A stretch of DNA of 57,757 nt from Bacilli bacterium. Its GTDB lineage: Bacteria > Bacillota_I > Bacilli_A > RFN20 > CAG-826. Of the stretch, positions 1-7,700 are shown piece by piece. Position 1 is the stretch's first letter. Every line of letters starts with the position of its first letter. Where the stretch lies: NCBI GenBank assembly GCA_017534425.1, contig JAFXWB010000052.1, forward strand, positions 1 to 57,757, written 5' to 3'. A program made the translations under genes and the position numbers. The notes under the pieces were generated by a model, which ran no database searches, was not told the origin of the DNA, and saw nothing but the letters and a program-made list of their open reading frames with translations.

Positions 1-1080
1 AATAGAACCTGATTCAGGTCTTGTTGATAATTCGATATGGTAACTTAAGTTAAATATGGAATAAATCTTATCGAATAAGGCAAGCATTTTAATGATTTCA
101 TCTTCAAGTTGATCAAGAGTACAGAAGATGTGAGCATCATCTTGAGTAAATGCTCTAACTCTAAATAAACCTGCTAAAGCACCAGAAGCTTCGTAGCGGT
201 GGACATGTCCGAGTTCACCCATTCTAATTGGTAAATCTCTAAATGAGTGTAAATCATTCTTGTAGACAAGAATTGAACCTGGACAGTTCATTGGTTTGAT
301 AGCATATTCTTCATCATCGATTGTGGAGAAAAACATGTTTTCTTTATAGTGATAATAGTGTCCAGAAGTTTTCCATAAATCAACATCCATCATAATTGGA
401 GTTTTGACAAATACATAGCCATTTTCTTCATGGATTTTGTACCAGAAGTTTTCAAGTTCGTTACGTAAAATCATGCCTTTTGGAAGGAAGAACGGGAAAC
501 CTGGGCCATATTCCGAAATCATGAATAATCCGAGTTCTTTTCCAAGTTTACGATGGTCTCTAAGTTTACGTTCTTCAAGCATCTTTAGATAATTATCTAA
601 TTCTTTCTTGCTTGGCCATGAAGTTCCATAGATTCTCACTAATTGTTTATTTTTAGAATCACCTCTCCAATAAGCACCTGCAACATTTAAAAGTTTGAAG
701 TTTTGGATTTTGCCTGTAGATTCAACATGAGGACCTGCACAAAGGTCAAACCATTCACCTTGTTTATAAACGGTGATTTGTCCTTCAATTCCTTCAATAA
801 GTTCAAGTTTATAAGGATTATCCTTAAATAACTTTTTAGCTTCTTCTTTCGATACTTCAATTCTTTCAAATTTAGCGTTCTTAGCGGCAATTTTTCTCAT
901 TTCTGCTTCAATTGCAGGAAAATCAGCGTCTGTAATTTGCTCGTCACCAAAATCTACATCATAGTAGAATCCTTCTTCAATTGCTGGGCCAAATCCAAAC
1001 TTTGCATTTGGATAAAGGTGTGAGATTGCTTCTGCCATAAGGTGAGAAGTTGAGTGATTAAGTTTTTCAAAGTCGGTCAT
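1..1080 (-). CDS. thrS: Threonyl-tRNA synthetase, 5' part (C-terminus outside window)
   Basis: Charges tRNA-Thr in the cytoplasm. The reading frame is open at the window edge, so about 360 N-terminal residues are visible. They begin with the editing-domain motif HSTSHLMAEA, continue through the second editing-domain block (GEWFDLCAGPHV) and enter the class II catalytic core (YGPGFPFFLPKG, MNCPGSILVYK, RMGELGHVHRYE, ARVRAFTQDDAHIFC-like motif 2). The start ATG at 1080 is fixed by AGGAGG at 1094-1089, 8 bases upstream. With this start the usual N-terminal TGS domain (about 60 residues) is absent, because the editing domain begins at residue 8. Expression is very likely controlled by the T-box leader immediately upstream. 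Identification is certain; the missing TGS domain is read directly. Confidence 0.96.
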   Translation of the reverse strand, partial: MTDFEKLNHSTSHLMAEAISHLYPNAKFGFGPAIEEGFYYDVDFGDEQITDADFPAIEAEMRKIAAKNAKFERIEVSKEEAKKLFKDNPYKLELIEGIEGQITVYKQGEWFDLCAGPHVESTGKIQNFKLLNVAGAYWRGDSKNKQLVRIYGTSWPSKKELDNYLKMLEERKLRDHRKLGKELGLFMISEYGPGFPFFLPKGMILRNELENFWYKIHEENGYVFVKTPIMMDVDLWKTSGHYYHYKENMFFSTIDDEEYAIKPMNCPGSILVYKNDLHSFRDLPIRMGELGHVHRYEASGALAGLFRVRAFTQDDAHIFCTLDQLEDEIIKMLALFDKIYSIFNLSYHIELSTRPESGSI

Positions 1081-1105
1081 GTTCTTTACCTCCTAAAGTA
1101 AATAA

Positions 1106-1330
1106 AAAGCGCCCTACTTAAGGACGCTATTAACGCGGTACCACCTTAATTCATAACTATAAATAGTTATACTCTCAAGTACTCTTAACGGGAGTCATTC
1201 GTCTATATTGGTTTATAGAAGCTCAGAAGTGGTACCATTGAATTTCTTGTAGGAACCTTTCACCTTAATGTCCCCTCTCTAAACAAGAAGATTTCAATGA
1301 CGTGTCTTCGTCATCGCCACTAATAGTATA
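1106..1330 (-). promoter_or_regulatory. T-box riboswitch leader of thrS
   Basis: Read on the minus strand, the leader contains the T-box core AAGGTGGTACCGCG (1147-1134), which pairs with the acceptor end of uncharged tRNA. It is followed by a terminator hairpin, AGCGTCC...GGGCGCT plus a T-run (about 1129-1102), just before the thrS ribosome binding site. A Stem I with an AGAGAG kink element lies near 1280. The best specifier candidate is ACC followed by A (1233-1230), which codes for threonine and fits the downstream gene. Uncharged tRNA-Thr should favour the antiterminator. The Stem I boundaries are approximate. Confidence 0.93.
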
Positions 1331-1401
1331 TTCATACTTTAAATATAAATCAAATTATTTACACATATATGCGCAAAGAAAAATATTTTAAAAATTTTTA
1401 C

Positions 1402-1495
1402 TGTGGATAACTTTGGGGATAACTTTGTTATTTTTTAAAAAGTATCGATTGAATGCAAACTATAACATTATTCACTGTGGTTAACTTTTCCACAG
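1402..1495. promoter_or_regulatory. Cluster of DnaA-box-like sites upstream of dnaB-dnaI
   Basis: TGTGGATAA at 1402-1410 is the exact complement of the consensus DnaA box TTATCCACA. TGGGGATAA at 1414-1422 has one mismatch. TGTGGTTAA (1476-1484) and TTTTCCACA (1486-1494) are further one-mismatch versions facing each other, making an inverted pair CTGTGG...CCACAG. The rest of the 1331-1549 gap is A+T-rich and holds nothing else I recognise. The sites sit just before a replication-initiation operon, so DnaA control of dnaB-dnaI is a reasonable inference. I could not define a promoter here. Confidence 0.6.
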
Positions 1496-1549
1496 TCAAA
1501 ATTGGGTTTAATTTTCATCGATTTTTTCTATTGAAAAGGGTAATTTCAT

Positions 1550-2812
1550 TTGATAAATTATTCACACAATATGGTTGACTACGTTTCAAAAAACGACTAC
1601 TACGAGATTAGAGTCGCTTCATTAATTACTAACTTAGACAGGGATTCACTCCTTGAACTTTATCAACCAATTATTGGAGCGAGAGCAGCTTCATTATATT
1701 TAACCTTATCAACCCAAAAGAAGAGTCCAGACGGTGGATCTATTTTCAATACGAATCAATTACTTAGAAATATGCAGCTTACTTCCGCTGAATTTATTGA
1801 AGCGCGTCACTATCTAGAAGCTGTCGGTTTAATTAGAACTTATGAAGCATCTCAAGAAGATGTTAGATGTTACATTTATGTAATTTATTCACCAAAATCT
1901 CCAAAAGCATTCTTTGAGGATGTTTTGTTCTCGGGTTTACTTATTCAATCTGTTGGAGAAAAAGAAGCTAAGAAACTCGCGAATAAATGGAAAGTTAATT
2001 TAACAATTCCTGAAGAATATCACGAAGTAAGTGCATCATTCGTAGATGTTTATAATCTTAACTACGACGATCCTTCATTTAGAAAAGACTTTGGTAGTCA
2101 AATTTTAGGAAGAGATCATGGTCGTGCTCAACTTACATTCAGTTATGATTTGTTCTTTAGTTTTATTAAAGAAAACTCCTCAATTGATATTGCTTCTTTC
2201 AAAAAAAAAGAAATGAAGGAGATTGCTAGACTTGCAACATTATTTGGATTAAACGAAAAATCAATGGCTTACATTATTATTGATGAGTATGATCCAACAA
2301 GTCCAATTCACTTAGATTTTGAGAATATTAGAAATAAATGTGAAAATGAGATTAGATTCTCTCAAGTTAAAAATGTTCAAAAGTCTGATGTTTCAGGAGA
2401 TTCTGAACTCGCCAACAAAATTAGAATGATGGAGGATGTTGCTCCTGCTAAATTCCTTCAATACTTACAACAAGGGACAAAACCTGCTAGAAGTGACTTA
2501 GCAATCGTTAATTCCCTTTCAGAAGATTATGGATTTGGTAACGGAATTATTAACGTTATCGTTGAATATGTTCTTTATAAGAACAAAAACGTATTATCTA
2601 AGAACTATGCTGAAAAAATTGCAGCATCTCTTGCAAGAGAAAACGTCAAAACAACAGTGGACGCTATGAACTACTTAAAGAAGTTATCAGTTAAAGCGCC
2701 AGCAAAGAAAAAGGTAACTGTTGAACAACAAGAAGAAGACAATGCAGAAATTTCACTTGATGAAATGAATGATTTATTAAATGAATTGGAGGTATCGAAG
2801 AATGCAAGATAA
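1550..2812 (+). CDS. dnaB: Replication initiation/membrane attachment protein DnaB (DnaD/DnaB family)
   Basis: Primosome protein of Bacilli that, with DnaD and DnaI, loads the replicative helicase at origins and stalled forks. The 420-residue protein has N-terminal winged-helix-like regions and a C-terminal DnaB/DnaD-type domain at about residues 300-375 (YLQQGTKPARSDLAIVNSL ... GNGIINVIVEYVLYKN ... NYAEKIAASLARENVKTVD-like). The family normally has about 470 residues, so this is somewhat short. The chosen start is TTG at 1550, because AAAAGGG lies 10 bases upstream; the first ATG (1571) has no ribosome binding site. It overlaps dnaI by 11 bases, which indicates translational coupling and a two-gene operon, the same order as in Bacillus. 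Confidence 0.85.
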   Translation: MINYSHNMVDYVSKNDYYEIRVASLITNLDRDSLLELYQPIIGARAASLYLTLSTQKKSPDGGSIFNTNQLLRNMQLTSAEFIEARHYLEAVGLIRTYEASQEDVRCYIYVIYSPKSPKAFFEDVLFSGLLIQSVGEKEAKKLANKWKVNLTIPEEYHEVSASFVDVYNLNYDDPSFRKDFGSQILGRDHGRAQLTFSYDLFFSFIKENSSIDIASFKKKEMKEIARLATLFGLNEKSMAYIIIDEYDPTSPIHLDFENIRNKCENEIRFSQVKNVQKSDVSGDSELANKIRMMEDVAPAKFLQYLQQGTKPARSDLAIVNSLSEDYGFGNGIINVIVEYVLYKNKNVLSKNYAEKIAASLARENVKTTVDAMNYLKKLSVKAPAKKKVTVEQQEEDNAEISLDEMNDLLNELEVSKNAR

Positions 2813-3725
2813 TGAGCTTAAAGAATTTAATTCGAAAGACATTCTCAAAAGAGACGTCGATATGAAAAAATATATCGAAGAACTTTTAGCAGAACTCAAA
2901 GCCGACAATGATGTTTATGAATCACTTAAACCATTAAGTTTAACAAACAAAGAAGTAAGAGACAATATTGGTCGTTTACATGACTACCAAGAAGATTTCA
3001 ATATTTGCAAAACTTGTCCAGGTTTTGATAAATGCCCAAAGAAAGAAAAACATATTTCAATGTATGTTTATAAAGATGGTAGTTATATCACAACAAGAAG
3101 TGAACCATGTAAAGAGTTAATTAAAGAGATGGAAATCGATTCAAAATATGTCGCTAAAGATTTCCCTTCTGAATGGAAAACTTCTGTTCTTAAAAACTTA
3201 GATTTAAGTGAAAATAGAAGACCATTGATCAAAGAATTTGTTAATATTGCCAAAGGCAAATCAAATAAATGGTTATTTGTCCAAGGCAATCATAAAGTTG
3301 GAAAATCATTTGTCTTAGTTACATTCGCAAATGAATTTGTCGCATTAGGACTTGGAAAAGTAGCAGTTATTAATGCTGCAAAACAATTTAAGAATATTGC
3401 GGATATGGCCTATTCAGATAAAGAAGGGTTCAAGAATGCAATTGATTTATTAGAAACAGTGCCTCTTCTTGTAATTGATGAATTTGGCCAAGAATATAAA
3501 AATGAATTAATCCGCGATCAAATTGTTATTCCTATCTTAAATGCTAGAGCTCACAGTGAACTTCCAACATTCTTCTCATCAGAGTTTACTATCAAAGAAA
3601 TCCAAACATTATATTCAATTGGAAAAAATAGTGGTGCAATTAGAGGGAAACAACTTGGTAGCCTTCTTACCGATATGTGTGAGAAGGAATATGATTTAAC
3701 TGGTGCTTCTATCTATAGAAAATAG
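2802..3725 (+). CDS. dnaI: Primosomal protein DnaI, helicase loader
   Basis: AAA+ ATPase that loads the replicative hexameric helicase onto DNA. The 307-residue protein has an N-terminal part with cysteines at about 69, 72, 78 and 103 (CKTCPGFDKC...C), matching the zinc-binding helicase-interaction domain of DnaI. Its ATPase domain has Walker A GNHKVGKS (about 162-169) and Walker B LLVIDEFGQE. The start at 2802 is chosen over an in-frame ATG at 2781 because GGAGG lies 8-12 bases before it. The gene overlaps the end of dnaB. Its 3' end overlaps the convergent mutM-coaE gene by 17 bases, and I see no terminator hairpin between the two. Confidence 0.92.
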   Translation: MQDNELKEFNSKDILKRDVDMKKYIEELLAELKADNDVYESLKPLSLTNKEVRDNIGRLHDYQEDFNICKTCPGFDKCPKKEKHISMYVYKDGSYITTRSEPCKELIKEMEIDSKYVAKDFPSEWKTSVLKNLDLSENRRPLIKEFVNIAKGKSNKWLFVQGNHKVGKSFVLVTFANEFVALGLGKVAVINAAKQFKNIADMAYSDKEGFKNAIDLLETVPLLVIDEFGQEYKNELIRDQIVIPILNARAHSELPTFFSSEFTIKEIQTLYSIGKNSGAIRGKQLGSLLTDMCEKEYDLTGASIYRK

Positions 3726-5094
3726 AATTAACTTGTTTTTCTAAATTAGCGATGTCTTTATCATTATTGATAACGTACGTCGCTTTTTTCATATTTGAAT
3801 AATCGAAATTAGAATTTAAAAGCAAAGCTTTTCCGACATCATCATGTCTAGATTCTAAGTTTGCTATTTGTTTTTCTTGATCTATATTTACAAAGATTGT
3901 TTTATCGCATAATAAGTACAAATCAGTTTCGAATAAGAATGCTGCTTCAACAACTATTGGTTGCTTTGAATGTTTAAGTTCATTTTCAACAACTTCAACA
4001 ACTTCTTTATGTACAATCTTTTGGAGTTGTTTTTTCTTGTTTGGGAATTTAATTAAGTATGATTTTAGCCATGCTCTATCAATGTCATTATTAACGATTT
4101 TTAAATCTGGAATTAAGTGTACTAACTTATCTTGCATCTCTTTTGTTTTATATAAGTCGTGAACGATTTTATCGCAGTCTAAAAGCTTAAATCCGTGTTT
4201 TGTTATAAGATTAGAAACTAGGGATTTTCCCGCTCCAATTGGGCCTGTAACACCAAATAATGTAGGAATTCCAGGGTTTTTCTGGCATTTTGGACAATAA
4301 GTAGTACCTCTACCATTTACGAAAATTTTTCTAAATTTAGTGTCACACCTTGGGCAAAAGTCGCCGTTTTTGCCATAAACTTGAAGCTGAACTTGGAAGT
4401 CCCCGGCAATGCCTTCTTCAGAAGTAAAGGAGTGTATGGTGGAGCCACCAGCTTTCATTGCTGCTTCTAATACTTCTTTAGAGGCTTTTAAGATTTCTTC
4501 AAGTTTTGCACGAGACACTAATTTGGCAGGTGTTTCAGGATGTATTTTTGTAATATATAAAACTTCATCAGTGTATATATTTCCTAAACCAGACATAATG
4601 CTTTGATCTAGCAATGCTGTTTTAATTGCGATTGACTTGTTCTTATAAGCATTCTCTAAATGAGAAGCATTTTTCATTTCAAACGGATTAGGACCTACGT
4701 TACAAAGTGGTGGAACATCTCTATAATTTGATTCGCTTTCAACACTCATTCTTCCAAAACGTCGGGTGTCATTGTAGACAAGTTTCGTGTTATCGGTGAA
4801 ATGAAAAACAACCAAATCATGCTTGCCAAGATTAGAATTTTCTTCTTTGAAGAAATATTTTCCTTCCATTCTTAAATGAGAAATGATGACGTGTTTATTT
4901 GATAAATGAAAAACAATGAATTTTCCTACTTGTTCAAAACTAGAAATGGTGGATCCTTCAATGGTTTTTTTGAAATGATTAACATCACCTTCGATTGTTT
5001 GCAATCTTAAAACTTCAACACTTTTTATGGTTTTATTTAGTGTTCTTAATTCAAGCTTTTTGATAACAACGTTTACTTCTGGAAACTCTGGCAT
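3709..5094 (-). CDS. mutM-coaE: Fusion of formamidopyrimidine-DNA glycosylase (MutM) and dephospho-CoA kinase (CoaE)
   Basis: A 461-residue protein joining two enzymes. Residues 1-275 are MutM/Fpg, which removes 8-oxoguanine: N-terminal MPEFPEV with the catalytic Pro2-Glu3, Lys58 in QVGKF, GLGNIYTDE, and a C-terminal zinc finger with Cys247, 250, 267 and 270 around NGRG. From about residue 279 a CoaE domain follows directly: P-loop GPIGAGKS (284-291), LLDCDKIVHDLY, and a VVEAAFLFETDL block, so it should phosphorylate dephospho-CoA to CoA. The CoaE part is about 185 residues, slightly shorter than free-standing CoaE. mutM and coaE are separate neighbours in many Bacilli, so the fusion is an understandable but uncommon state. 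The ATG overlaps the polA stop by one base (TAATG). Confidence 0.93.
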   Translation of the reverse strand: MPEFPEVNVVIKKLELRTLNKTIKSVEVLRLQTIEGDVNHFKKTIEGSTISSFEQVGKFIVFHLSNKHVIISHLRMEGKYFFKEENSNLGKHDLVVFHFTDNTKLVYNDTRRFGRMSVESESNYRDVPPLCNVGPNPFEMKNASHLENAYKNKSIAIKTALLDQSIMSGLGNIYTDEVLYITKIHPETPAKLVSRAKLEEILKASKEVLEAAMKAGGSTIHSFTSEEGIAGDFQVQLQVYGKNGDFCPRCDTKFRKIFVNGRGTTYCPKCQKNPGIPTLFGVTGPIGAGKSLVSNLITKHGFKLLDCDKIVHDLYKTKEMQDKLVHLIPDLKIVNNDIDRAWLKSYLIKFPNKKKQLQKIVHKEVVEVVENELKHSKQPIVVEAAFLFETDLYLLCDKTIFVNIDQEKQIANLESRHDDVGKALLLNSNFDYSNMKKATYVINNDKDIANLEKQVNSIFYR

Positions 5095-7700
5095 TATTTA
5101 CAATCGTACCAAGTGCGGCCGAATCCTCCATCTACTTCAAGTTTGACATCTAATTTCATGGCGTTTTCCATGATATTTTTGACTAAATCGTATACTTTTT
5201 CTTTTTCTTTTGATGGAACCTTTAGTAAAAGTTCGTCGTGGATTTGACAGATAATCTTACTTTCGAGTTTTTGTTCCTTAAGGGCTTGATTTACACGAAT
5301 CATTGCAATCTTAATTAAGTCTGCTGCAGTTCCCTGAATTGGCGCGTTCATTGCCGCGCGTCTTGCAAATTCACGGACATTATAATTCGCGTCATGAATT
5401 TCACGAAGATAACGTTTTCTACCTAGTAAGGTAGAGACATATTCTTTTTCATTAACTTCTTCATTTATTTTTCTAAAGTAATCACTAATTTCTGGATAAG
5501 CTTCATAAAAGTTTGAGATGATTTCTTTTGCTTCTTTGCGAGAACAACCAATTTGTTCTGCTAAACCAAAGTCAGAGATACCATAGATAATTCCAAAGTT
5601 AACTGCTTTTGCTTTTCTTCTTTCTAGTTGAGTTGGGTTTTCGGTTTTAAAAACTTTAGCAGCGGTAGCGGAGTGAATGTCTTCTCCTGATTCAAAGACT
5701 GCTTGTAGAGCCTTACAACCTGATAGAGACGCCAAAATACGAAGCTCAATTTGACTGTAATCTAATGACAAAATAGAGATATCTTCATCGTCGTAATAGA
5801 AAGCTTTTCTAATCATCTTCCCTTCTTCATCACGAACAGAAATATTTTGTAAATTTGGTTCACTAGAAGACAACCTTCCAGTTTGAGTTAAAGCTTGATT
5901 AAAGATAGCGTGAATTTTGCCGTCTCCACGAATATGACCAATTAATCCATCGACATATGTTGAAATTAATTTTGCATATTTTCTATATAATAGAATTTCA
6001 CTTACAATTGGATGCTTATCAAGCAAATGTTTTAAGGTATCAACAGATGTTGACATTCCTTTAGTAGGATCAGCTAATTGAAGTTTATTAAATAGAATTT
6101 CTCCTACTTGTTTTGGTGAATCAACATTAAATTCTTCGCCTGCCATCTCATAAATTCGAGCACGAATATTATCGAGGTTTACTTTGAAGTTTTCACCCAT
6201 TTTACGAAGCACATCTTCATGTAGTGGGAATCCTTCAATTTCAATTTCCGCTAAAACGGTTGCAAGAGGAATTTCAACTTCTTCGTATAGCTTTTTGCAT
6301 TCAAGTTTTTCTAGTTCAGTAAAACATTTGTTTGCGACTCTTTTAGATGCAAAAGCAATCTTAGCGGTTCTTTCTGGGTTTGAATTATCAAACAATGAAA
6401 GTTCGTTTTGTTTGTTGGAAGAAATGTCTGATCCTAAGTAACTAAATATTTGGTCTGCATTATTGTTGAGAGTTGAATCTAAAAGATATGCAGTGAGTAA
6501 GACATCGAAGTATAATCCTTCAATTTCAAAGCCTAAATGTGATAATGCAACCTTAATTGCCTTATAATCGTAACAATACTTTTTGACGTTTGGATTTTTC
6601 AAAATTTCTGCAAAATCTCGGGTATTTCTGAAATTTTCCTCACGAATATACACTATTTTTGATGGAGTGCAAATGGCCGCACCATAAACAACAGCGTCAT
6701 TATAATTACCTGGTTCGATATCTAAGGCTATGGCAATTTCGCTTCCTGGATCTATACCTTTTAGAGAATCAACTTCTTCATACTTAACTTCAACATCTTC
6801 ATCATAAGTCATCTTTTTAAGATTTGCCGGGAGTCTATTTAGAAGTTGCTTCATATCTAATGAATTACAGAAAGCATTAATTTTGGAGTATTCATAACCA
6901 TGGTAGATTATATCTTCAACAGTAAATGGAAGTTCAACATTTGTTTCAATTCTTGCCATTTCGTAACAGTGTCTTCCTTGTTCTTCATTTTCAACAATCG
7001 ATTGACCAACTTTGGAAGTCATGGTTTTAGCGGCTTCTACAATTGCATCAAATGATCCATAGTCTTGAATTAACTTAACTGCAGTCTTGTCTCCAACACC
7101 TGGAATACCAGGCAAATTATCAGAGGCATCGCCTCTTAAACCTTTATAATCGATAATTTGAAGTGGCGCAAATCCATACTTCTCAGGCATAGTTGTCTCG
7201 TTCATAATGTCTATATTAGACATTCCTGTCTTAATAATATGAATAGAAATATGTTTATCAATTAGTTGAAGGAAGTCTCTATCGGAAGTATAGACAATAA
7301 CTTCTTTTCCTGCTGACCCTGCCATTTTGGCGACTGTTCCACAGATATCATCAGCTTCCCAACCTTCCTTTTCAAACCAGAAAATATTAAGTGAATCAAG
7401 AAACGCTCTTGCTAATGGCATCTGAGTTTTTAAATCTTCTGGACAAGGTTTTCTATTTGCTTTGTACTTTTCGTCTTCTTTGTGTCTAAATGTTGCTTTT
7501 CCAGTATCAAATCCAACAAAAAGTCCATCTCCTTCTTTAAGGTTTTGAAGCATTTTGTTAATCATATTTGAGAATGCAAAAACAGCATTGGTTGGAGTGC
7601 CATCATGTGCTCGCATAATTTCACCATTCGACATAGCAAGTGTGGCGAAATATGCTCTAAAAAGTAATGAGTTACCATCTACAATATAAATTTTATTCAT
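5094..7700 (-). CDS. polA: DNA polymerase I
   Basis: Repair and Okazaki-fragment-processing polymerase of 868 residues. The N-terminal 5'-3' exonuclease (FEN) domain has IVDGNSLLFRAYFA, WEADDICGTVA, YTSDRDFLQL and GIPGVGDKTAV. The central 3'-5' exonuclease-like domain keeps a DIE and a YDYKAIK motif but lacks the usual third-motif Asp (ASKRVANKCF), so proofreading is probably lost. The C-terminal polymerase domain has motif A (LSLDYSQIELRILA), the O-helix (RRKAKAVNFGIIYG) and motif C (CQIHDELLL). The start ATG is directly adjacent to the dnaE stop (TAAATG), and the stop overlaps mutM-coaE, so the genes are cotranscribed. The family typically has 870-880 residues, so this looks complete. Confidence 0.97.
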   Translation of the reverse strand: MNKIYIVDGNSLLFRAYFATLAMSNGEIMRAHDGTPTNAVFAFSNMINKMLQNLKEGDGLFVGFDTGKATFRHKEDEKYKANRKPCPEDLKTQMPLARAFLDSLNIFWFEKEGWEADDICGTVAKMAGSAGKEVIVYTSDRDFLQLIDKHISIHIIKTGMSNIDIMNETTMPEKYGFAPLQIIDYKGLRGDASDNLPGIPGVGDKTAVKLIQDYGSFDAIVEAAKTMTSKVGQSIVENEEQGRHCYEMARIETNVELPFTVEDIIYHGYEYSKINAFCNSLDMKQLLNRLPANLKKMTYDEDVEVKYEEVDSLKGIDPGSEIAIALDIEPGNYNDAVVYGAAICTPSKIVYIREENFRNTRDFAEILKNPNVKKYCYDYKAIKVALSHLGFEIEGLYFDVLLTAYLLDSTLNNNADQIFSYLGSDISSNKQNELSLFDNSNPERTAKIAFASKRVANKCFTELEKLECKKLYEEVEIPLATVLAEIEIEGFPLHEDVLRKMGENFKVNLDNIRARIYEMAGEEFNVDSPKQVGEILFNKLQLADPTKGMSTSVDTLKHLLDKHPIVSEILLYRKYAKLISTYVDGLIGHIRGDGKIHAIFNQALTQTGRLSSSEPNLQNISVRDEEGKMIRKAFYYDDEDISILSLDYSQIELRILASLSGCKALQAVFESGEDIHSATAAKVFKTENPTQLERRKAKAVNFGIIYGISDFGLAEQIGCSRKEAKEIISNFYEAYPEISDYFRKINEEVNEKEYVSTLLGRKRYLREIHDANYNVREFARRAAMNAPIQGTAADLIKIAMIRVNQALKEQKLESKIICQIHDELLLKVPSKEKEKVYDLVKNIMENAMKLDVKLEVDGGFGRTWYDCK

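Noticed and set aside
1402..1495. Chromosomal replication origin
   Set aside because: DnaA boxes are present, but there is no dnaA, dnaN, rpmH or long A+T-rich unwinding element nearby; a regulatory cluster is the simpler reading.
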